A stretch of DNA of 64,000 nucleotides, taken from Datisca glomerata (lineage: Eukaryota > Streptophyta > Magnoliopsida > Cucurbitales > Datiscaceae). The stretch covers positions 26,406-90,405 of the forward strand of contig QANY01006193.1 in the NCBI GenBank assembly GCA_003255025.1, in the 5' to 3' direction. Shown one piece after another: positions 21,101 to 30,235 of this stretch. A model generated the notes under the pieces. It was not told where the DNA came from, did no database searches, and worked only from the letters and a program-made list of their open reading frames with translations. The position numbers and the translations under genes are program-made. Position 1 is the first letter of the stretch. Each line of letters begins with the position of its first letter.

Positions 21101-21761
21101 TGAGATTAGAAGTGTTCCAATTCCTCCTCCCCAAGCTCAACGACAAGATGTTTGGAAATGGAGTTCAAGTCAGAATGGAGATTTCTCTCTAAGTCTAACC
21201 TATAAGGCACTGTCCCCTACAAGACAACCGGTTAAGTGGGCAAAGGTGATATGGTTCTCTAAACACATCCCAAGGTGCAGCTTTATCTCTTGGTTGGCTT
21301 TGAGAAACAAACTTTCCACTAGAGATAGGGTTGCACAATGGGACCAAACACCAGGGTTTTCTTCTGATTGTGTGTGTTGTGTTGGCTACCAGGAGACACA
21401 TGAGCATCTTTTTATCAATTGTTGTTATGCAGCCAGAGTATGGGCCACACTTGTGAACAAATGTGATCTACACTGCCAGGTTAGGGATTGGGATCAGTTT
21501 GTAGATTGGATGCTAGCTAATGCAACAGGGAAGTCACTCAAAGGAGTCCTAGTTAAGCTAGCTTTTACTTCCTTCATCTATTATATATGGAGAGAAAGAA
21601 ATGCAAGGATTTTTGAAGGCAAAATCAGAGATTCCAAGATCCTAACTGAAGCTATTTCACAATTAGTCAGATTAAGGCTTTGGGATTCGAAGTGTTTTGG
21701 CACTAATGATACTAATCTACGTTTAGTGGATAGATGGGGTCTTAACCCAAGCATTTTGTAA
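18108..21761 (+). CDS. LINE-A1 ORF2 protein (AP endonuclease, RT, zf-RVT), intact
   Basis: The protein is about 1217 residues from MFNLATWNIRGLND. The open frame extends 25 codons upstream, but the ATG at 18108 aligns with the conserved endonuclease start. Endonuclease boxes are E38 (LLETK), GDFN at 141-144 and SDHS at 227-230. RT motifs include GKAPGPDGFSAG near 459, KVDLKKAYDS, IRQGDPISPY and the catalytic FADD near 694. A zf-RVT Cys/His region lies near 1040-1115. There is no RNase H domain. By family the protein nicks target DNA and reverse-transcribes LINE RNA there. ATGTTTAA holds both the ORF2 start and the ORF1 stop, suggesting reinitiation or leaky scanning. Confidence 0.95.
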   Translation: MFNLATWNIRGLNDSLKQAAVRKLCKNSNLSLCSLLETKVKNFKFTNLAKAIFPNWEVVANYNFAAGGRIWVAWDPKVLDVIVLDTTDQVLFCKLTIKHSNVVCYITFVYASNSKVIRKKLWESLCSHHSLTSHAPWLITGDFNVIASPSEKSGGAKGWDDGIFDFNKCTFTIEVEDLAYSGCQFTWSNKHNDGTFIMCKLDRAMANIHWMDSFPDTKCLFAPPGISDHSPIVLQMEKDSYKPRVSFKFFEFWFEREGFWQLLDRVWGAEISGTAMFRLCKKLKALKGELRRFNQRFCSDLPSRVKLAEAHMESIQNLLGNDPLNALLQAQERDACSKFFELRHAEESFYRQKSRVQWLQLGDQNTSFFFQSMKKNRFKTRITHLDNQGSLLTSHEEIQDHILDYYKNLLGTPNEEMGVNWSILDCALPRKLGPDQAVPLALPIEENEVKQAIFSMGSGKAPGPDGFSAGFFKKAWHVVGGDVTKAVLEFFTTGNLLKEVNSTAITLIPKVPNPTSIGDFRPISCCNVVYKCITKILAERLKLVLPNIVSQNQSAFIPGRRMADNIFLSQELLRSYHRSLGLPRCALKVDLKKAYDSVNWSLIGKAFQCLGFPNVFISWVMECLSSPSYSVNINGELHGYFRGAKGIRQGDPISPYIFVIIMEVLTGILSFAAKHSEFQFHWRCKELNLVNLCFADDLLLFCKGDKKSVHVLKEALAIFQELSGLQPNISKSQLFLSGVSTEMSSIIHAELGFTEGSLPVRYLGVPLITTKLTKSDCQGLVDRLTMRISSWESKYLSYAGRLQLIKSVLMAMVNFWSGLFILPKRVVKTVQCLVRNFLWNGQDTKASGAKVAWADLCFDKVQGGLGLRDLVLANEVAIAKHLWFLLLPSKRSLWKDWCQTYLIRKSSIFLVSIPSNPSWVWRKLLKLRSKFLPFCSITIGDGTTVKLLTDNWHPLGVLWARFGQRLLSGTSWTMDSMVSVVIQDNQWHWPTSNTFEFLEIRSVPIPPPQAQRQDVWKWSSSQNGDFSLSLTYKALSPTRQPVKWAKVIWFSKHIPRCSFISWLALRNKLSTRDRVAQWDQTPGFSSDCVCCVGYQETHEHLFINCCYAARVWATLVNKCDLHCQVRDWDQFVDWMLANATGKSLKGVLVKLAFTSFIYYIWRERNARIFEGKIRDSKILTEAISQLVRLRLWDSKCFGTNDTNLRLVDRWGLNPSIL

Positions 21762-21873
21762 ACCTTTGCTGTCTTATGAAGCATTGATATCTAATTTCAG
21801 TACTTTACATATTACCAATTTAATTTGCGCGCAGATCTTAAGCCTCTAATCAGGCTCTAATTTTGTACTTCCT

Positions 21874-21937
21874 GGGGTATGCCGCTTGTACATGTGTAAG
21901 TATCTTTTGGTTTATACTATTTGTTTACCCAAAAAAA
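21874..21937 (+). promoter_or_regulatory. LINE-A1 3' RNA signals: GGGG-box and terminal hairpin
   Basis: GGGGTATGCCGC at 21874-21885 matches a box found near the 3' end of every LINE family here. About 25 nt on, TTTTGGT (21905-21911) can pair with ACCCAAAA directly at the A-run. In LINE-B the corresponding arms are TTCGGT and ACCGAA, so the pairing is kept although the bases changed. The likely role is recognition of the 3' end by RT. Confidence 0.65.
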
Positions 21938-21952
21938 AAACTCCTGCAAAAG
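21938..21952. repeat. Right target-site duplication of LINE-A1
   Basis: AAACTCCTGCAAAAG follows the A-run and is identical to 15033-15047. The leading three A are shared with the tail. Confidence 0.95.
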
Positions 21953-22040
21953 AGAAACAATAATGTGTGACAAAGAATCGGCAAGATCATTAGTACATAA
22001 AAATGCCTCCTTATACATAAGTACAATAAAGGATTGATGT
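21953..22040 (-). mobile_element. GypB continuation right of LINE-A1
   Basis: The minus strand reads as the region just before the gypsy RT, similar to 39405-39500 in GypE (the text around ACTAATGATCTTGCC and TTGTTTCTCTTTTGCAGGAG). It ends where a LINE 3' stub begins. Confidence 0.8.
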
Positions 22041-22250
22041 GAAAATTAAAAGATTGAATTAACCGAAGAAGATACTTACAAATATACAAGGGGCAAACAA
22101 ACAAAACAAAAATTAAGTTGGGAACAATCTAAACAAAGATTGGAACCAACTCAACCACCAAAATGATTACAACCAGAGAAACAACAAGAAAGCATAAAGT
22201 TAAGTTTAAAAAATAGAAGCATTTAACCCCCAAGCAAGCTGAATGCTTCT
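22040..22250 (-). mobile_element. LINE-B-like 3' stub
   Basis: Minus-strand 3' UTR text of the LINE-B type is present: AACCGAAGAAG, ATATACAAGGGGCA, then AATAGAAGCATTTAACCCCC and AAGCAAGCTGAATG. Only about 200 bp survive and no coding part is left. It has no strong T-run at its left end. Confidence 0.7.
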
Positions 22251-22600
22251 GTTTTTTTTTGGTAAGTTAAAATTTCATTAACCGTAGCATAATTTACAAA
22301 TATTGAAGGGGTATACACCAGGCATATTCAAAATATTGGCTGAGTAAGAGAGGAAAGAGAAAGACCATTGGCAGCCACAACTATCCAATCCCTAACTTTA
22401 ACTTAACTTAGCCTACAAAAAAAACTCTAGAAATTTTCCCACACCACACAAGGTAGGAGAAACAGAAAAACATAAGTCTAATAAAGAACTTAACAAACAT
22501 AACACTCTTGATATAACAAACAACCAAGAAACTGTAAAAACCAATTTTAGTGAACAAAAGCAGCCCGTTAATCATGTAATGGGGAAGGGAAAGGTACCAT
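22251..22600 (-). mobile_element. LINE-F 3' stub
   Basis: A T-run (22252-22260) is followed by GGTAAGTTAAAATTTCATTA and GGGGTATACACC (22308-22319), the same layout as the 3' ends of LINE-A and LINE-B but with different bases. The remainder to about 22600 resembles none of the other families. I call it a separate LINE 3' UTR; no coding region is visible. Confidence 0.55.
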
Positions 22601-23642
22601 CCCCCTCAAGAGGAGCCTGAGATTTTCAGATTATGCTATAGCTTGGTGGGATCAATTGGTGACAAGTAGAAGAAGAAATTTGGAGAGTACAATTGAGACT
22701 TGGAATGATCTCAAGTCTACAATGAGGAAGAGATTTGTACCTAGGCCTTTTCATAGGGAACTTGTGCAAAAACTTCAAGTTCTTAGACAAGGCGTAGGGG
22801 TGTGGATGATTACTACAAGGAGATGAAAATGCTCATGACTAGGGCTGATATAGAGGAGGATACGGAGACCACTATGGCACGTTTCTTGGCTGGTTTGATC
22901 AAGGAGATAGCTGACCAAGTGGATTTGCAACCTTATGTGGAGTTAGAAGAGATGGTGCACATTGCCATCAATGTGGAAAAAGCAACTCCAAGGAAGAGGG
23001 GCATCAAGGTATGTTTCCAAACCTTATTCCAACTCTAATTCTACTTGGAAAAGGGATGGGAGGAGTTTAAGGGTGGAAATAAGACTGCTTATGATGGTTC
23101 AAAGGGAAAGACAGATTCGATTTACAAAGAAAAATCCAAACTCGAAGAGCCTAAAGGGAGAAATAGAGACATTAAGTGTTGGAAGTGTCAAGGTGTAGGT
23201 CATATTAGCAAGGAATGTCCTAATAGGAGAACTATGACCCCATGAAATGGTGAGATAGTGACTGATGAAGACGAGGGTAACAATGAAAGCGATGAGGAGG
23301 GGATGCCCGAATTGGAGAGTTGTAGTGAAGGGCGCATTGAAGAACCGAGTAGGGGTGATGTGTTGGTTACAAGACGTGATCTTAACACCCAATTGAAGGA
23401 GGCTTGTCCTGAGGAGCAGCGAGAGAACTTGTTCCATACAAGGTGTCATGTTAAAGGCAAGGCATGTAGTGTGATTATCGATGGCGGGAGTTGCACTAAT
23501 GCGGTGAGTACAGTCTTGATTAACAGATCGGGGATGTATTGTGGTGAGGCTAAGGTGAATAGGCAATCTATTATCTCATTTTCAATTGATAAATATCATG
23601 ATGAGGTGTTGTGTGATGTGGTTCCTATGAATGCTGGACATA
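22601..23642 (+). pseudogene. GypC gag core, zinc knuckle and protease fragment (gypsy)
   Basis: Frames read a Retrotrans_gag-like stretch (AWWDQLVTSRRRN; YYKEMKMLMTRADIEED; DLQPYVELEEMVH), a knuckle CWKCQGVGHISKEC, then the protease text CSVIIDGGSCTNAVS and VLCDVVPMNAGH. The knuckle binds RNA and IIDGGSCTN corresponds to the aspartic protease active site in this lineage. Stops and shifts occur near 22805, 23036 and 23243. The copy is cut at 23642 by the tail of a minus-strand LINE and does not resume on its far side. Confidence 0.82.
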
Positions 23643-25603
23643 TTTTTTTTTCGGTAAATTAAAATTTTGTATAAACCGAAGAAGAAAACAAACAAATATA
23701 CAAGGGGCATACCCCAGGCAAATGAAACAAAAAAGGAACCAACCAACACACAAGATGGAGGCACCCAAACTAACAGAAGATTACAAGAGATAACAGCCTA
23801 AAGAAACTGAAGAACCAAGCTTAATTGTAAAAATAGAAGCATTCAATCTCCAGGCAAGCTGAATGGTTTTGTTATCCTCAGTCACAGAGAATCCTTTAAG
23901 ACTCAAAAATCTACCTCTAACGGCATTTGTAATGCAAGCCAAGACCACTTTCTTGTCCCTCATTTTGCCCTTAAAGACTCGATTATTTCTCTCTCTCGAG
24001 ATATGGTAGAAAAATCAGCTGAACATAAGCTTCAACATAAGGACCAAGAAGTAGCCTTTCTTAACTTTCAAAAGGAGCCAGGAGATAACTTGATTCCAGT
24101 TCCGAGGAGAAGACACCAAGCCACACAAACAAACCAATTTCTGCCAAATAAAACTAGAATAAGGGCAAGAAAAAAATAGGTGTTCAGAAGATTCCGAAGG
24201 ATGCAAGCAAAGTACACAACTACTAACATTGGAAGACCCAGGAGAGGAGGTCCAAGCAGCCAATCTATCCGCGGTTGCAAACCTATTAAGAACAACAAGC
24301 CAAGTAATAAAGCTATATCTGGGAATATGCTTCTTAAACCAAATAAGAGGAGCCCATCTCACTTTTTCACCAGCTGGAGCTAGTTTCCTATAAGGGTGCC
24401 CCACAGAGAAAAGACCAGAGGGAGAAAGAGTCCAAATCCAAGAGTCCAAAGAGGACTCTTTAGGGGGGAAGATGGACCTCTCTAATTGTGATAAGCTCAT
24501 GGGAGTTAGAAATAGGCCAGTTCCAAGCTGCATTATGGATCACTGAGCTCTCCTTGGTAGTCCAATCCCAGCCAGTAACAAAAAGAATCCTAGGCACAAA
24601 CCTTCGAGAAAGAGCCCCTAAAGGGTGCCAATGGTCCAACAGAAGAGAAATCTGCTCACCATTTCCCATAAGAGCTTTGTAATACCCAGCAAACTTGTCT
24701 CTAATTTTCATAATTTTCCTTCAACTTCAAGAAGGATTAGTGGCAAGCTTAACCAAGAAGATAGAGCTCTTCTTGATCAAGAAAAACTTGCACCAATCCT
24801 TCCAAAGGGAAGCTTTATCCAAAGAGACAAGGAACCAGAAATGCTTAGCCACAGCCACTTCATTAGCTAGAGAGAGATCTCTAAGGCCCAAACCTCCTTG
24901 GGACTTATCAAGGCACAAGTCACTCCAAGCCACTTTAGCACCAGAATGCTTTACAGCTGATGCGTTCCACAAGTAATTCCTAATAACCACCTGAATCATA
25001 TTTAAGATCTTCTTGGGAAGAATAAATAAGCCAGACCAGTATTGAAAAATAGCATAGAGCACGGATTTAACCAACTGTAATCTTCCAGCATAAGAAAGGT
25101 AGTTAGACTCCCAAGACTTCACCCTAGCTGTGATATGGTCTACTAGGGTGATACAATCTAATTTTCTAAGCTTTAAGGAAATCAAAGGAACCCCCAAGTA
25201 TCTCATAGGAAGCTCCCCAATGCTGAAATTGCACAAGTCCAGAATTGCTTGAGAAGTGGATGGATGGACCCCAGATATGAAAATCTGACTTTTTTGTAGA
25301 TTAGGTTAAAGACCAGACATAGCCTCAATCAAGTTAAATCTCTCCATAATAAGTTGAACAGAAGTAATATCACCCTTACAGAAGATAAAGAGATCATCAG
25401 CAAATCACAAGTTAACAATACCAAGCTCCTTACACCTCCAGTGATAGCCAAAGTCCGCTTTATGAGAAGCATGCTTGAGACTTGGCTTCAAAATAAGCGT
25501 CATTCACCATTTTAGAAACTAATCTCGGCTCCTCTCGGAGAAGAAGCAAAAGAAAAACCCTCACCTTGTTTCTAGAGAGAAGGGAGAGCTTCTCTCTCTA
25601 GAA
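23643..25603 (-). mobile_element. Chimeric LINE (copy B3): LINE-A 5' end joined to LINE-B body
   Basis: The 3' part (23643-25485) is LINE-B from its T-run tail and GGGGCATACCCC box (23704-23715) up to the middle of RT. At about 25485 the text changes to the 5' end of LINE-A: ORF1 start (MVNDAYFEAK, ATG near 25515), then the leader and hairpin ending at 25603. The join has CTCA in common. A single tail on one side and the family 5' hairpin on the other suggest one unit, though LINE-B inserted into LINE-A followed by loss is possible. Confidence 0.82.
23781..25485 (-). pseudogene. LINE-B3 ORF2 C-terminal half (RT end and zf-RVT), broken
   Basis: Frames at 25236-24727, 24711-24460 and 24533-24015 read CNFSIGELPMRYLGVPLISL, then the post-RT region and the zf-RVT segment (WFKKHIPRYSFITWLVVLNR, SSCVLCLHPSESSEH). 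There is a stop upstream at the PNL region (25308) and frameshifts near 24720 and 24480. The remaining 3' part (23963-23781) is open to the C-terminus with minor change. Confidence 0.88.
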
Positions 25604-25635
25604 AAAATTTCTCAATTACGCAAAATCATCTAGTT

Positions 25636-26385
25636 TACCCAAAACACATTTGGGATAAGAATGTGGAGTTTTGTTGTCATTTTAGTTGCTTCTAGTGCCA
25701 TAAAGAGTCAAAAGACCCTATGGGACGTGTTTCGGCCCAAATTAGATGAACTTGGCTAAACCTTGATATTTTAGGCATGACATGTACTCGAACTAACTTT
25801 TGACACTCAAAACATGATTGAAATAAGAATTTTCAGTCCTGTAGTCGTTTTAGGAGCTTCTAGTTCTATATAGAGTCAAAAAGACCCAACGGGACATGTT
25901 AAGGCCCAAACTAGTTGAACTTTTATTAAACTTGGATCTTTTGGGCATGGCATGCTATCAAACTATCTTTTGACACCCTAAACACGTTTGGGATAAGACT
26001 TTGAATTGTTGTAGTTGTTTTAGGTGCATCTAGTTGCATACGATGTCAAAAAGGCCCAAAGGGACATGTTAAGGCCCAAACTAGATGAAATTCACTAAAC
26101 TTGGATCTTTTGGGCATGGCATGTAATCGAACTGACTTTTGAAACCCAAAATACGTTTGGGATAAGAATTTAGAAAATTTTGGTCATTTTAGGAGCTTCT
26201 AGTGCCATACATAGTCAAAAAGACTCAATAGGATGTGTTTATGCCCAAACTAGATGAAGTTGGCTAAACTTGGATCTTTTGGGCATGGCATATACTTAAA
26301 CTGAGTTTTGACACCCAAAACACGTTCCCGATAAGAATTTGGAGTGTTGTGGTCATTTTAGGTGTATCTAGTATCATACGGAGTC
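25636..26385 (+). repeat. 170-bp satellite array, block 2
   Basis: About four and a half monomers with the phrases ACCCAAAACACATTTGGGAT, TTTTAGTTGCTTCTAGTGCC and GGATCTTTTGGGCATGG. The block begins a few bases after the chimeric LINE (25604-25635 is unassigned) and ends at the T-run of LINE-B1. Confidence 0.93.
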
Positions 26386-26590
26386 TTTTTTTTTCGGTAA
26401 AATAAAAAATTGTATAAACCGAAGAAAAAACAAACAAATATACAAGGGGCATACCCCAGGAAAAAGACACAAATAAAAAGGAACCAGCCAATACACAAGC
26501 TGGAGGCACCCAAACACTAACAGAAGATTACAAGTGATAACATCCTAAAGAAACAGAAGAACCAAGCTTAATTGTCAAAAATAGAGGCAT

Positions 26591-29500
26591 TCAATCCCCA
26601 GGCAAGCTGAATGGTTTTGTTATCTTCAGTCTCTGAAACCCTTTAAGACTCAAAAATCTACCTTTAATGACATTTCTAATGCAAGCCAATACCACTTTCT
26701 TGTCCCTCATTTTGCCCTCAAAGACTCGATTATTTCTCTCTCTCCAGATATGATAGACAAACGAGCTGAACATAAGCTTCAACATAAGGCTCAAGAAGTA
26801 ACCTTTCCTAGCTTTCACAAGGAGCCAGGAGATAAGTTGATTCCAGTTCCTAGGAGAAGACACCAAGCCACACAAACCAACCAAATTCTGCCAAATAAAG
26901 CTAGAATAAGGGCAAGAAGCAAACAGGTGTTCAGAAGATTCTGAAGGATGCAAGCAAAGAACACAGCTACTAACATTGGAAAACCCAGGAGAGGAGGTCC
27001 AAGCAGCCAATCTATCCGCAGTTGCAAGCCTATTAAGAACAGCAAGCCAAGTAATAAAGCTATATCTGGGAATATGCTTCTTAAACCAAATAAGAGGAGC
27101 CCATCTCACTTTTTCACTTGCTGGAGCCAGTTTCCTATAAGTGTGCCCCACAGAGAAAAGACCAGAGGGAGAAAGAGTCCAAATCCAAGAGTCCAAAGAG
27201 GACTCTTTAGGAGGGGGAAGATGGATCTCTCTAATAGTGATAAGCTCATGGGAGCTAGAAATAGGCCAGTTCCAAGCTGCATTCTGGATCACTGAGCTGA
27301 CCTTGGTAGTCCAATCCCAACCTGTACCAAAATAAATCCTAGGACCAAACCTTTGAGAAAGAGCCCCCAAAGGGTGCCAAGGGTCCAATAGAAGAGAGAT
27401 CTGCTCCCCATTTCCCACAAGAGCTTTGCAATACCCAGCAAACTTGTCTCTGATTTTCAGAATTTTCCTCCAACTCCAAGAAGGATTAGTGGCAAGCTTA
27501 ACCAAGAAGATAGAGCTCTTCTTGATCAAGAAAAACTTGCACCAATCCTTCCAAAGGGAAGCTTTATCCAAAGAGACCAGGAACCAGAAATGCTTAGCCA
27601 CAGCCACTTCATTAGCTAGAGAGAGATCTCTAAGGCCCAAACCTCCTTGGGACTTATCAAGGCACAAGTCACTCCAAGCCACTTTAGCACCAGAATGCTT
27701 TACAGCTGAAGCGTTCCACAAGTAATTCCTAATAACCACCTTAATCATATTTAAGATTTTCTTGGGAAGAATAAATAAGCCAGCCCAGTATTGAAAGATA
27801 GCATAGAGCACGGATTTAACCAACTGTAATCTTCCAGCATAAGAAAGGTAGTTAGACTCCCAAGACTTCACCCTAGCTGTGATATGGTCTACTAGGGTGA
27901 TACAATCTGTTTTTCTAAGCTTTGAGGAAATCAAAGGAACCCCCAAGTATCTCATAGGTAGCTCCCCAATGCTGAAATTGCACAAGTCCAGAATTGCTTG
28001 AGAAGTGGAAGGATGGACCCCAGACATGAAAATCTGACTTTTTTGTAGATTAGGTTGAAGACCAGACATGGCCTCAAACAAGTTTAAGCTCTCCATAATA
28101 AGATGAACAGAAGTAATATCACCCTTACAGAAGATAAAGAGATCATCAGCAAAGCACAAGTTAACAATACCAAGCTCCTTACACCTCCAGTGATAGCCAA
28201 AGTCCGCTTGATGAGAAGCATGCTTGAGAATACCAGAAAGAACCTCCATAACCAACACAAACAGATAGGGAGAGATAGGATCACCCTGTCTAAGCCCTTT
28301 AGCACCAGAGAAGAAGCCAGTCAACTCCCCATTGACCACAATAGAGAAAGAAGGAGAGGAGATACACTCCATCACACAGTTAGAGAAATGATCAGGAAAC
28401 CCCAAGCAGTCAAAGATTCTCCCGATACTCTCCCAATTCAAGCTATCATAAGCCTTTTTTATATCAACCTTGAAAGCACATCTGGGACTATTAGAAGGCC
28501 TATGGTAACCTCTAACCAGCTCTTGAGATAAGAGGATGTTGTCAGCGATTCTCCTCCCTGGCACAAAAGCAGTCTGGTTGCTACTAATAAGATCAGGGAG
28601 CACTCTTTTAAGTCTATCAGCAAGCATTTTAGAAATGCATTTATAAACAACATTACAACAAGATATAGGCCTAAAGTCACCAACCTTAGAAGGATTGGGG
28701 ACCTTAGGAATAAGAGCAATGGCAGTAGAGTTAACCTGTTTCAATAAAGATTGGGAGCTAAAAAACTCCAAAACAGCCTTAGTAACATCTTTGCCCACAA
28801 CATGCCAACATCTTTTGAAGAAACCAGCAGAGAAGCCATCTGGACCAGGGGCTTTACTACTCCCCAAACTAAAGATAGTTGTGTGAACGTCTTCCTCTGT
28901 ATAAGGGTGGTTGAGGATAGCTAAGTGAGCTTGAGAGAGCTTATTAGGGAGAATCTGAGAGAGAACACTCCAATCCACCTCCTGGTCAATGTGAGAAGTC
29001 CCAAGAAGATTCCTATAATAAGAAAGGATTTGATCTTTGATAGCCTGGTCATCAGTAATAAGGTCACCCTCCTCATTAACCAACTGATTAATTCTTGATC
29101 TGACTCTATTCTTCTTTAGTTTCTGAAAAAAGAAAGAGGAATTCTGATCACCCAAGGCAAGCCAATCAACTCTGCTTTTTTGCCTCAGAAAATCTTCTTC
29201 TGCATTCCTGAGCTTAGTGAAATCAGCTAATCTAATTTTCTCCTCCTCTTGAAGAGAGACAACACTAGGAGAGGCAATAAGGTCAGCTTGCACTTTAGAG
29301 AGGGCTTCTCTAGCCATAAGAGCCCTTTTAGAAATATCTGAGCAAAAAGAGGCATTAAATTTCTTAAGAGCAAATTTAACAGATTTAAGCTTCTTATAGA
29401 GACAAAACATGGCTGTCCCAAACACCTCAATCTCCCACGCATCCTTAAGAACAGCCCAGAAGCCTTCGAAATCCATCCAAAAATCAAAGAACTTAAAAGA

Positions 29501-30235
29501 AGGCTTAGGTCTTGCTGAGTTAGCCCTAAGCTGAATAATAATAGGAGAGTGATCAGAGATACCCGGGGTGTGAAAATGGCAAGAAGTAGCAGGAAACAAC
29601 ATAGCCCAATCACCGTTAACCAGGGCTCTATCGAGCTTGCGCATCTTGCTACCCTCACCAACTTGACCATTCCACCAGGTGAATTGACAGCCACTATAAG
29701 GGAGGTCGAGAACCTCCAAATGATCAAGACAAGAAGCAAAGTCAATTGAGCTATCATTCCACTTGAAATCACCACCACAATGCTCAATAGGCTTCAAAAT
29801 AGCATTAAAGTCACCAAGAATTAGCCAAGGCTTCCCCTGACTTAATGTCTTATGAGAGCCAAGTTTTTCCCACAAAGGCTTCCTGGAGATAGCATCATTG
29901 GCTGCATACACCACAGAGACAAAGAAATCTGTCTTTTCATGGAGAATGGTTAGCTTACAAAACATAGCTTGATCAAAGGCATCAATTAGAAGAACATCCA
30001 AAATCTTGGGATCCCAAGCTAAAACAATTCTACCTTTGCTAGTAGGAGAATGGTTAGCAAAGGTAGCCCAATTGGGAAAAACAGATCTAGAAAGTCCAGC
30101 AAAATTATTACACTTGATCTTAGTCTCAACTAAAGCACAAAAAGATAATTTAAAGTCTTTACAAAGTTTTCTAACTTCAGCTTGCTTTAGAAGGCCATTA
30201 AGCCCTCTTATATTCCAAGAAGCTAAATTAATCAT
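26591..30235 (-). CDS. LINE-B1 ORF2 protein, open except for a shifted C-terminus
   Basis: The frame encodes 1214 residues starting MINLASWNIRGLNG. Endonuclease boxes (LVETK, GDFN, SDHS), RT boxes (KAPGPDGFSAG, KVDIKKAYDS, LRQGDPISPY, CFADD) and the zf-RVT Cys/His region are intact. Near 26635 one A is missing relative to B2 (GAAACCC instead of GAAAACCC), so the last 15-20 residues are replaced. That is the only lesion I see. The ORF2 ATG overlaps the ORF1 stop in ATGA. The catalytic domains could be functional; whether the altered tail matters is unknown. Confidence 0.9.
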   Translation of the reverse strand: MINLASWNIRGLNGLLKQAEVRKLCKDFKLSFCALVETKIKCNNFAGLSRSVFPNWATFANHSPTSKGRIVLAWDPKILDVLLIDAFDQAMFCKLTILHEKTDFFVSVVYAANDAISRKPLWEKLGSHKTLSQGKPWLILGDFNAILKPIEHCGGDFKWNDSSIDFASCLDHLEVLDLPYSGCQFTWWNGQVGEGSKMRKLDRALVNGDWAMLFPATSCHFHTPGISDHSPIIIQLRANSARPKPSFKFFDFWMDFEGFWAVLKDAWEIEVFGTAMFCLYKKLKSVKFALKKFNASFCSDISKRALMAREALSKVQADLIASPSVVSLQEEEKIRLADFTKLRNAEEDFLRQKSRVDWLALGDQNSSFFFQKLKKNRVRSRINQLVNEEGDLITDDQAIKDQILSYYRNLLGTSHIDQEVDWSVLSQILPNKLSQAHLAILNHPYTEEDVHTTIFSLGSSKAPGPDGFSAGFFKRCWHVVGKDVTKAVLEFFSSQSLLKQVNSTAIALIPKVPNPSKVGDFRPISCCNVVYKCISKMLADRLKRVLPDLISSNQTAFVPGRRIADNILLSQELVRGYHRPSNSPRCAFKVDIKKAYDSLNWESIGRIFDCLGFPDHFSNCVMECISSPSFSIVVNGELTGFFSGAKGLRQGDPISPYLFVLVMEVLSGILKHASHQADFGYHWRCKELGIVNLCFADDLFIFCKGDITSVHLIMESLNLFEAMSGLQPNLQKSQIFMSGVHPSTSQAILDLCNFSIGELPMRYLGVPLISSKLRKTDCITLVDHITARVKSWESNYLSYAGRLQLVKSVLYAIFQYWAGLFILPKKILNMIKVVIRNYLWNASAVKHSGAKVAWSDLCLDKSQGGLGLRDLSLANEVAVAKHFWFLVSLDKASLWKDWCKFFLIKKSSIFLVKLATNPSWSWRKILKIRDKFAGYCKALVGNGEQISLLLDPWHPLGALSQRFGPRIYFGTGWDWTTKVSSVIQNAAWNWPISSSHELITIREIHLPPPKESSLDSWIWTLSPSGLFSVGHTYRKLAPASEKVRWAPLIWFKKHIPRYSFITWLAVLNRLATADRLAAWTSSPGFSNVSSCVLCLHPSESSEHLFASCPYSSFIWQNLVGLCGLVSSPRNWNQLISWLLVKARKGYFLSLMLKLMFSSFVYHIWRERNNRVFEGKMRDKKVVLACIRNVIKGRFLSLKGFQRLKITKPFSLPGD

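Larger units (their letters stand above)
15048..21937 (+). mobile_element. LINE-A copy A1, complete L1-clade retrotransposon with intact ORFs
   Basis: The insertion is 6.9 kb and is flanked by a perfect 15-bp TSD. It has a leader with the family hairpin, open ORF1 (15209-18115), open ORF2 (18108-21761), a 3' UTR with GGGGTATGCCGC (21874-21885), a terminal hairpin and an A-run (21931-21940, partly shared with the TSD). Catalytic boxes of endonuclease and RT are present. Intact ORFs and an undecayed TSD mean a young insertion that could be mobile. The first 66 bp (15048-15113) are not shared with other LINE-A copies. Confidence 0.96.

Noticed and set aside
26750..27725. Series of plus-strand ORFs recurring at 43684-44502 and 57790-58766
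   Set aside because: They recur only because LINE-B recurs; all are antisense to ORF2.
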